The notes under the pieces were generated by a model. The model searched no databases. It had not been told where the DNA came from and saw only the letters and a list, made by a program, of their open reading frames with translations. Shown one piece after another: positions 7,040-12,022 of a stretch of 12,022 bases of DNA (the stretch's first letter is position 1; each line of letters opens with the position of its first letter). The stretch is from positions 1 through 12,022 of the forward strand of contig JAGXIG010000022.1 in the NCBI GenBank assembly GCA_024635815.1. Reading direction: 5' to 3'. The DNA is from Salegentibacter sp. (lineage in GTDB: Bacteria > Bacteroidota > Bacteroidia > Flavobacteriales > Flavobacteriaceae). The translations under genes were made by a program, and so were the position numbers.

Positions 7040-7993
7040 TTATTCGGTATGTTCAATTTCTTTGTAGGCAGAAATTATCTTTTTCACCAGTCGGTGTCTA
7101 ATCACATCCTTATCATCCAGGTAAATTATTCCCACACCTTTTACTTCTTTTAATATCAATAAAGCTTCTTTTAATCCTGAGATCACTCTGCGCGGCAAAT
7201 CTATTTGACCAGGATCTCCCGTGATCATAAACTTAGCACTTTTACCCATTCGGGTAAGAAACATTTTCATTTGGGCGTGCGTGGTGTTTTGGGCTTCATC
7301 TAAAATCACAAAAGCGTCGTCCAAAGTACGACCACGCATAAAAGCAAGCGGTGCAATTTGTATTACTCCTTTTTCTATAAAAGAATCCAACCTTTCTTGC
7401 GGAATCATATCGCGCAGTGCATCGTAAAGCGGCTGCATATAAGGATCTAATTTTTCTTTAAGGTCTCCGGGAAGAAAACCAAGATTTTCACCAGCTTCTA
7501 CTGCAGGACGGGTAAGTATAATTCTGCGGACTTGTTTGTCTTTTAAAGCTTTAACGGCAAGTGCAACCCCAGTATATGTTTTTCCAGTTCCGGCGGGGCC
7601 AATAGCAAAAACCATATCGTTCTTACGCATCAGTTCAACCAGTTTTCTTTGGTTTGCAGTCTGGGCTTTCACCAATCGGCCGCCTACACCGTGAACCAAA
7701 ACTTCACCGCTTTCAACTGAAGTTTGATAATCTGAACTTTGCTCGCTGGTAAGTATTCTTTCAATCACATTTTCGTCTAGTTTATTATACTTTCCGAAGT
7801 GCTCCATAAGCATGGTGATGCGTTCATCAAATTCTTCCAGCATTTCTTCGTCCCCAAAAACCTTAATTTTATTTCCGCGGGCTACAATCTTCAGCTTGGG
7901 AAAATATTTTTTAAGAAGTTCAATATTCTCGTTGTTCTGCCCAAAAAATTCGCGGGGATTAATTTCAGAAAGTTCAATAATAATTTCGTTCAA
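7040..7993 (-). CDS. phoH: PhoH-like P-loop ATPase (YbeZ type)
   Basis: This 317-residue protein is a cytosolic PhoH/YbeZ-family ATPase, a group linked to RNA metabolism and often functionally tied to the RNase YbeY. An N-terminal region of about 100 residues (KH-like in this family) precedes the P-loop domain: Walker A GPAGTGKT (132-139), TRPAVEAGE (161-169), GRTLDDA (221-227), Walker B VILDEAQ (229-235) and TGDPGQIDLP (258-267). The length is normal. The start is TTG at 7991-7993: the frame has a stop only five codons upstream (8006-8008) with no ATG between, and the sequence from NEIIIEL onward is family-like. It is the first gene of a phoH-purC unit and is divergent from the DUF62 gene. 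Despite the name, no phosphate-regulation signal is visible. Confidence 0.93.
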   Translation of the reverse strand: MNEIIIELSEINPREFFGQNNENIELLKKYFPKLKIVARGNKIKVFGDEEMLEEFDERITMLMEHFGKYNKLDENVIERILTSEQSSDYQTSVESGEVLVHGVGGRLVKAQTANQRKLVELMRKNDMVFAIGPAGTGKTYTGVALAVKALKDKQVRRIILTRPAVEAGENLGFLPGDLKEKLDPYMQPLYDALRDMIPQERLDSFIEKGVIQIAPLAFMRGRTLDDAFVILDEAQNTTHAQMKMFLTRMGKSAKFMITGDPGQIDLPRRVISGLKEALLILKEVKGVGIIYLDDKDVIRHRLVKKIISAYKEIEHTE

Positions 7994-8054
7994 AGGCTTA
8001 TAGTTTTAGTTGAAAAGTGATGTTCAAAACATTTTTATTTATAGCGGTTCTTTA

Positions 8055-8086
8055 TTTGTAGCTACTAAGTTTTAATGCTAATTTTG
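8055..8086 (+). promoter_or_regulatory. Candidate promoter for the DUF62-ABM operon
   Basis: TTTG at 8055-8058 and TAATTTTG at 8079-8086 match the Bacteroidota -33 and -7 elements with a 20-base spacer, the best promoter match in the window. The leader would be about 120 bases. A second, poorer -7 candidate (TACCTTCG, 8143-8150, with TTG at 8124-8126) lies closer to the gene and could be used instead. Confidence 0.5.
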
Positions 8087-8159
8087 GCAGGCAGAAGTTA
8101 AAATAACTGCATTGAATTTTTAATTGAAAATACAGAAAATTTTACCTTCGCTTACTATA

Positions 8160-8187
8160 CAAACTTACACAAAATAAGCGCTTACAA
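8160..8187 (-). promoter_or_regulatory. Candidate promoter for phoH-purC
   Basis: On the minus strand TAAGTTTG (8160-8167) matches TAnnTTTG, and TTG (8185-8187) lies 17 bases upstream of it. Transcription would start near 8153, giving phoH an unusually long leader of about 160 bases that overlaps the opposing promoter region. Confidence 0.35.
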
Positions 8188-8212
8188 GTTAAAAAAATAT
8201 TAACAATCACCT

Positions 8213-9052
8213 ATGGCCATCATTACTTTAACCACCGATTTTGGAGAGAAAGATTACTTTGTGGGAGCGGTTAAGGGAGCTATTTATAGCGAATTGAAAG
8301 AAGTTAGAATTGTTGATATTTCACATTCTGTTTCCCCGTTTCATATTAGTGAGGCTGCCTACATTATAAAAAACGCTTATAATAGTTTCCCAAAAGGGAG
8401 TATTCATATAATCGGGATCGATTCAGAATTTACTCCCGAGAATAAACATTTAGCCGTTTTACTGGACGATCATTATTTTATTTGTGCCAATAATGGGATT
8501 TTATCATTGCTGGCTTCAGAAATCAAGCCAGAGAAAATTGTAGAAATCAATATTCACGATGCTATTGATACCAATTTTCCTGTTTTAGATGTTTTTGTAA
8601 AAGTGGCCTGCCATTTAGCACGTGGCGGAACCCTGGATGTAATCGGGAAAAATATTAGTGAGATAAAGTACCTGAAACAGTTTGAGCCCACTATAAATTC
8701 GGAAAAAAACCAGATCGTTGGGCACGTTTTATATATTGATAACTACGGAAATGTGGTTACCAATATTAGCCGTAAACTTTTTGAGAGTGTAGGAAAAGGA
8801 AGGAATTATATAATTAGTGCGAGAATGGTTACTTTTCCGCAGATTTATGAAGCCTATTCAGACTGGATTAATTTTGAAGTTGAAAAAGAGAACCGTGGGG
8901 AAGAAGATGGCAAAAAACTCGCTTTATTCAATTCGGCCGGATATATAGAGCTGGCAATTTATAAAAGTAATCCTTCTACGGTGGGAAGTGCTTCAACGCT
9001 TTTTGGCCTGGAACACCGGGATACCGTAACTATTAAATTTGATGAGAAATGA
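8213..9052 (+). CDS. S-adenosylmethionine hydroxide adenosyltransferase-like protein (DUF62 / SAM_adeno_trans)
   Basis: The 279-residue protein belongs to the DUF62 family, which contains SAM hydrolases (SAM plus water to adenosine and methionine) and the SalL/FlA halogenases. The N-terminal domain starts TLTTDFGEKDYFVG (5-18), followed by VDISHSV (34-40) and the FPKGSIHIIGID strand (59-70). LDVFVKVACHLARGG (125-139) carries the family His (H134), and LYIDNYGNVVTNI lies in the C-terminal domain that covers the adenosyl pocket. Two usual motifs are changed: the DPGVG-type segment reads IDSEFTPENK (69-78), without the Arg known from archaeal DUF62 enzymes, and PDNG reads ANNG (92-95). The activity may therefore differ from the characterised hydrolases. 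The ATG has no clear Shine-Dalgarno sequence. Its stop overlaps the next start (ATGA). Confidence 0.88.
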   Translation: MAIITLTTDFGEKDYFVGAVKGAIYSELKEVRIVDISHSVSPFHISEAAYIIKNAYNSFPKGSIHIIGIDSEFTPENKHLAVLLDDHYFICANNGILSLLASEIKPEKIVEINIHDAIDTNFPVLDVFVKVACHLARGGTLDVIGKNISEIKYLKQFEPTINSEKNQIVGHVLYIDNYGNVVTNISRKLFESVGKGRNYIISARMVTFPQIYEAYSDWINFEVEKENRGEEDGKKLALFNSAGYIELAIYKSNPSTVGSASTLFGLEHRDTVTIKFDEK

Positions 9053-9342
9053 TACACAGAATTGTGAAAATGGAATTTGATCCTGAAAAAGTTGAAGAAT
9101 TCCTTTCTAATTTTGAAGCAAATAAAAAGAAGATAAGGGCATTTGATGGTTGCTATAAACTGCAATTATTGCAGGACCAGGACAATACAAATATCTTTTT
9201 CACGTATAGTTACTGGGTAGATGAGCCCTCTTTAGAAAGTTACCGAAATTCAGAATTATTTAAAGGGGTCTGGTCAAAAACCAAAGTGCTTTTTAACGCC
9301 AAACCGGTTGCCTGGAGTACCAATATTATAAGTAGCCAATAA
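9049..9342 (+). CDS. ABM/YgiN-fold small protein (putative monooxygenase-like)
   Basis: The 97-residue product has the pattern of the antibiotic biosynthesis monooxygenase (ABM) dimeric alpha/beta-barrel fold: an opening strand with IHRIVKMEF (2-10), a helix DPEKVEEFLSNF (11-22), a central strand segment with DGCYKLQLLQD (33-43), FFTYSYWVDEPSLESYRNS (50-68) and a final helix. The family includes quinol monooxygenases, but many members have no known substrate and the fold alone does not prove oxygenase activity. The ATG overlaps the stop of the DUF62 gene by four bases, so the two are translationally coupled. Whether they share a pathway is unknown. Confidence 0.78.
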   Translation: MIHRIVKMEFDPEKVEEFLSNFEANKKKIRAFDGCYKLQLLQDQDNTNIFFTYSYWVDEPSLESYRNSELFKGVWSKTKVLFNAKPVAWSTNIISSQ

Positions 9343-9365
9343 TAAAATTAGAATCATTTTTGCAA

Positions 9366-10103
9366 ATGCTGGCCATTTTAAACAAAGAAATTAACTCCTT
9401 TTTTTCGTCGCCAATCGGTTACCTCGTGATTGGGATATTTTTGGTCGTTTGCGGCTTGTTTTTATTTGTTTTTACCGGAGAATACAACATCCTTGATAAT
9501 GGTTTTGCCGATGTAAAACCTTTCTTTAATCTTGCGCCCTGGATCTTTATTTTCCTTATCCCCGCTATCACCATGAAAAGTTTTGCTGAAGAAAACAAGC
9601 AAGGAACAATGGAGCTTTTACTTACCCGCCCCATTGGTTTTACCCAACTTATTGTCGGGAAGTATTTGGGCGCTTTAATCCTGGTGATTTTAGCAATCTT
9701 ACCCAGTATTTTATATGTTATTACAATTCATCAACTGGGAAAACCGGTTGGAAATTTTGATTTAGGTGCTACCCTGGGTTCTTATTTGGGGTTAATTTTC
9801 CTTGCGGGATGTTATACGGCAATTGGGATTTTTGCATCTTCTTTTTCCCAGAATCAGATAATTGCTTTTATCATCGCGGTTTTTTTATGTTTTCTAAGCT
9901 TTTTTGCTTTTGAAGAATTGGGAAATCTGGACCTTTTTGGAAATACAAATTATGGCATTGAATATCTCGGGATCAGTTTCCATTATCAGAGTATTAGCAG
10001 AGGAGTTATAGACACCCGGGATATTATTTATTTTCTAAGTTTTATTGTGCTTTTTCTTAAACTCACGCAGATAAGGTTAATCTCAATCCAGAAAAAATCT
10101 TAG
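9366..10103 (+). CDS. gldF: Gliding motility-associated ABC transporter permease GldF
   Basis: GldF is the inner-membrane permease of the GldA-GldF-GldG ABC transporter that affects gliding motility in Flavobacterium johnsoniae. The protein (245 residues from the ATG) is an ABC-2-type permease with about six membrane segments (roughly 17-38, 56-71, 99-121, 137-158, 164-184 and 219-238). The segment MKSFAEENKQGTMELLLTRP (70-89), between the second and third segments, is the ABC-2 coupling region that contacts the ATPase. A TTG two codons upstream (9360) is also open, but the family begins MLAIL, so I prefer the ATG at 9366. It starts 23 bases after the ABM gene and has no clear promoter of its own, so readthrough from upstream is likely. 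gldG follows 3 bases after its stop. The ATPase gene gldA is absent, as in F. johnsoniae, where it is encoded elsewhere. Confidence 0.94.
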   Translation: MLAILNKEINSFFSSPIGYLVIGIFLVVCGLFLFVFTGEYNILDNGFADVKPFFNLAPWIFIFLIPAITMKSFAEENKQGTMELLLTRPIGFTQLIVGKYLGALILVILAILPSILYVITIHQLGKPVGNFDLGATLGSYLGLIFLAGCYTAIGIFASSFSQNQIIAFIIAVFLCFLSFFAFEELGNLDLFGNTNYGIEYLGISFHYQSISRGVIDTRDIIYFLSFIVLFLKLTQIRLISIQKKS

Positions 10104-10106
10104 GCT

Positions 10107-11777
10107 GTGAAAAATCAAAACACATATAAAGCCGTTTTTCTGTTACTCATTGCTGTAGTTGCGATAAACCTGCTGGCTGCTAACTTTTTTGAGCGGATAG
10201 ACTTAACTCGTGATGGGCGTTATACTTTATCTCCCGCTGCGAGGGAAATTGTTTCAGATGCTAATTCGCCCATTGTTATTGAAATTTTTTTAGAAGGAAA
10301 TTTCCCTTCGGAATTCAGACGTCTTAGGAATGAAACCCGGCAAATGCTAGAAGAATTTTCAGCCTATAATAGTAATATTAAATTCACTTTCACCAATCCT
10401 TTAGAAGAAAGCAACGATGCTGATGCTATCGCACAGAAATTTTATCAGGATGGAATGCCGCCTGCGAGAGTAAGCGTTAAGGAAAGCGGGAAAAGCTCTG
10501 AAGCTTTGGTTTTTCCCTGGGCCGTGGCCAGACTTGGCGATAAAGAAGTGCAAATTCCCTTATTAAAAAATAAACTTGGGGCTACCGATGAGGAACGAGT
10601 TTCGGGCTCGGTGCAGCAACTGGAATATGCAATTGCCAATGCATTGAATAAATTGGTTTATCCGCGCGAAAAGAAAATTGCAGTGATGCGTGGTAACGGG
10701 GAATTACCTAATGGACGAATAGCTGATTTTATTAAAACCCTGCAAGAATATTATTTTATGGGACCTTTTTTTATAGATTCTGCATCTGTAAACCCTCAAA
10801 AAACCCTTCAGCAATTAAAAGAATACGATTTAATTATCGAGGCAAAACCCACCCAGGCTTTTACCGAAAACGAAAAATTTATATTAGACCAATATACGAT
10901 GAGCGGTGGTAAATCGCTTTGGCTAACTGAAGCCGTAGCGATGGAAACCGATAGTTTGATGAACCCATCAGGAAGTGCTTTTGCTTTACCCCGCGATCTT
11001 AACCTGGGTGATTTTTTCTTTTCTTACGGAATAAGAATTAATCCGGTTTTGATCAACGATATTTATTCGGCACCGATTATTTTGGCTTCCGGGCAGGGAA
11101 ATAATACGCGCTTTAATCCGTACCCCTGGTTTTATAGTCCGTTAACGACTTCCCCAAACGATCATCCAATAATCAATAATATTGAAGCGGTGAAATTTGA
11201 GTATGCCAATCAAATTGATACACTTCAGAATAATATTGACAAAACCATTTTATTAAGCAGTTCTCCCCAAACCAGGCTTGAAGGTACCCCCCGGGAAATT
11301 AGCCTCGAGATGGTAAGCAAAGAACCCGATTTGGCTTCCTATAAAGATGGGGAACAACCGCTGGCTGTCTTGCTGGAAGGCGAATTTATTTCGGTTTATA
11401 AAAACAGGATCAAACCTTTTGAAATTGAAAATCCACTTGATGAAAGTTCGGAAACAAAAATGCTGGTAATTGCAGATGGCGACGTGATTAAAAATGATGT
11501 ACAGCGCGGCGAACCGCTGGAACTTGGCTTTGAACGATACACCGGTAATACTTACGGAAACAAAGAGTTCTTGCTGAACGCCGTAAATTATATGCTGGAC
11601 GACAGCGGACTTATAGATATACGCAGCAAGGAAATAAATATTGCTTTTCTGGACGATCAAAAAGCTGCTGATGAGCGTGAAAAATGGCAGGTAATTAACC
11701 TGGTATTGCCTTTAATACTTCTTGGGGTTTTTGCATTTGGATTTAATTATTTCAGAAAAAGGAAATACCTCAAATAG
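10107..11777 (+). CDS. gldG: Gliding motility-associated ABC transporter auxiliary/substrate-binding protein GldG
   Basis: GldG partners GldF in the Gld ABC transporter. The 556-residue protein has one N-terminal membrane segment (about 9-26), the family signature IDLTRDGRYTLSP (31-43), a large extracytoplasmic ABC_transp_aux-type region, and a C-terminal membrane segment (about 530-548) followed by the basic tail YFRKRKYLK. The length is normal for the family and the frame is intact. The start is GTG at 10107-10109, three bases after the gldF stop; there is no in-frame ATG near it, and the protein begins at the expected place before the anchor. No Shine-Dalgarno sequence is visible, which suggests coupling to gldF. 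The transported substrate is not established for the family. Confidence 0.93.
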   Translation: MKNQNTYKAVFLLLIAVVAINLLAANFFERIDLTRDGRYTLSPAAREIVSDANSPIVIEIFLEGNFPSEFRRLRNETRQMLEEFSAYNSNIKFTFTNPLEESNDADAIAQKFYQDGMPPARVSVKESGKSSEALVFPWAVARLGDKEVQIPLLKNKLGATDEERVSGSVQQLEYAIANALNKLVYPREKKIAVMRGNGELPNGRIADFIKTLQEYYFMGPFFIDSASVNPQKTLQQLKEYDLIIEAKPTQAFTENEKFILDQYTMSGGKSLWLTEAVAMETDSLMNPSGSAFALPRDLNLGDFFFSYGIRINPVLINDIYSAPIILASGQGNNTRFNPYPWFYSPLTTSPNDHPIINNIEAVKFEYANQIDTLQNNIDKTILLSSSPQTRLEGTPREISLEMVSKEPDLASYKDGEQPLAVLLEGEFISVYKNRIKPFEIENPLDESSETKMLVIADGDVIKNDVQRGEPLELGFERYTGNTYGNKEFLLNAVNYMLDDSGLIDIRSKEINIAFLDDQKAADEREKWQVINLVLPLILLGVFAFGFNYFRKRKYLK

Positions 11778-11940
11778 CTTTCCCATACTTCAATTTTCAG
11801 GAAATAAAATCAACATATTAACAATCTTAAAAATATTATTCGTTTTAAGTCACTGAAAAATAGTTATTTATATAGAATATTAATGTTTTTGATGTTAATA
11901 AAAACTCGCCGCCACAAGCTCAATTTTTAATAGATTAAAA

Positions 11941-11948
11941 TATATTTG
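11941..11948 (+). promoter_or_regulatory. Candidate -7 element for dnaN
   Basis: TATATTTG matches the consensus TAnnTTTG exactly and lies 28 bases before the dnaN ATG, giving a short leader of about 22 bases. No TTG is found at the usual -33 position, where the sequence is only T-rich. The rest of the 199-base spacer is AT-rich and holds no other gene or hairpin terminator that I can see. Confidence 0.45.
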
Positions 11949-11976
11949 TATTGATTTCTAATTAATCACAAAGCCG

Positions 11977-12022
11977 ATGAAATTTATTGTATCCAGCAGT
12001 TATTTGCTGAAACAGCTTCAGA
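11977..12022 (+). CDS. dnaN: DNA polymerase III beta subunit (sliding clamp), 5' end only
   Basis: Fifteen codons are present, encoding MKFIVSSSYLLKQLQ, the characteristic opening of Bacteroidota DnaN, the ring-shaped processivity clamp of replication and repair polymerases. The window ends inside the gene. The ATG at 11977-11979 has no Shine-Dalgarno sequence but follows a good -7 element. The gldG-dnaN order is one I recall from other flavobacteria and supports the call. The fragment is short, so the identification rests on the N-terminal match plus synteny. Confidence 0.82.
   Translation, partial: MKFIVSSSYLLKQLQ

Noticed and set aside
9355..9362. CATTTTTG as a gldF -7 element
   Set aside because: It misses the first consensus base, would start transcription at or inside the gldF start codon, and no -33 element is at a fitting distance.
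11253..11660. 135-codon minus-strand open frame inside gldG
   Set aside because: It is fully contained in an intact gldG and the product has no recognisable motif.
11778..11976. Possible replication origin next to dnaN
   Set aside because: I found no DnaA boxes (TTATNCACA type) and no 13-mer array in this AT-rich spacer; in Bacteroidota dnaN is usually not beside dnaA.

Overview
The window looks like chromosomal DNA from a marine-type member of the Flavobacteriaceae (Bacteroidota; the Gramella / Salegentibacter / Zunongwangia neighbourhood is my guess). The reasons are the gliding genes gldF and gldG followed by dnaN, AT-rich spacers with TAnnTTTG-type -7 promoter elements, weak or absent Shine-Dalgarno sequences, and protein sequences that read as flavobacterial. 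The first 19 bases are not native: they match the Tn5/Nextera mosaic end exactly, so this is the untrimmed left edge of an assembled contig. Calls rest on reading motifs and on family knowledge; no database search was run.

Layout. 20-531 (+): 3' part of a TesA-type SGNH esterase/thioesterase, cut by the contig edge. 538-1509 (-): two abutting genes for small membrane proteins that are recognisably paralogous to each other. 1510-1724: divergent promoter region with a 38-bp dyad next to the following start codon. 1725-5914 (+): a two-polymerase operon, a catalytically intact Y-family polymerase (DinB type) overlapping by one base with a short, DnaE2-like C-family polymerase. 5915-6040: convergent spacer with a long inverted repeat. 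6041-7993 (-): phoH then purC. 7994-8212: divergent promoter region. 8213-9342 (+): a SAM hydroxide adenosyltransferase-like (DUF62) protein overlapping a small ABM-fold protein. 9366-11777 (+): gldF and gldG. 11778-11976: AT-rich spacer with a strong -7 element. 11977-end (+): the first 15 codons of dnaN.

How they work together. The dinB/dnaE pair is probably a damage-tolerance (mutagenic translesion) module. Both polymerases carry a candidate beta-clamp peptide, and the clamp gene dnaN happens to start at the right edge of the window. gldF and gldG encode the membrane permease and the auxiliary subunit of the Gld ABC transporter; the ATPase GldA is not here. purC is de novo purine synthesis, and phoH is an RNA-associated ATPase.

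I see no wholly new system. The best leads are the dyad operator of the polymerase operon, the paralogous membrane pair, the inverted repeat at 5927-6009, and the altered active-site motifs in the DUF62 protein. There is no tRNA, rRNA, CRISPR array or insertion sequence that I can recognise. No gene-free stretch exceeds 300 bases.
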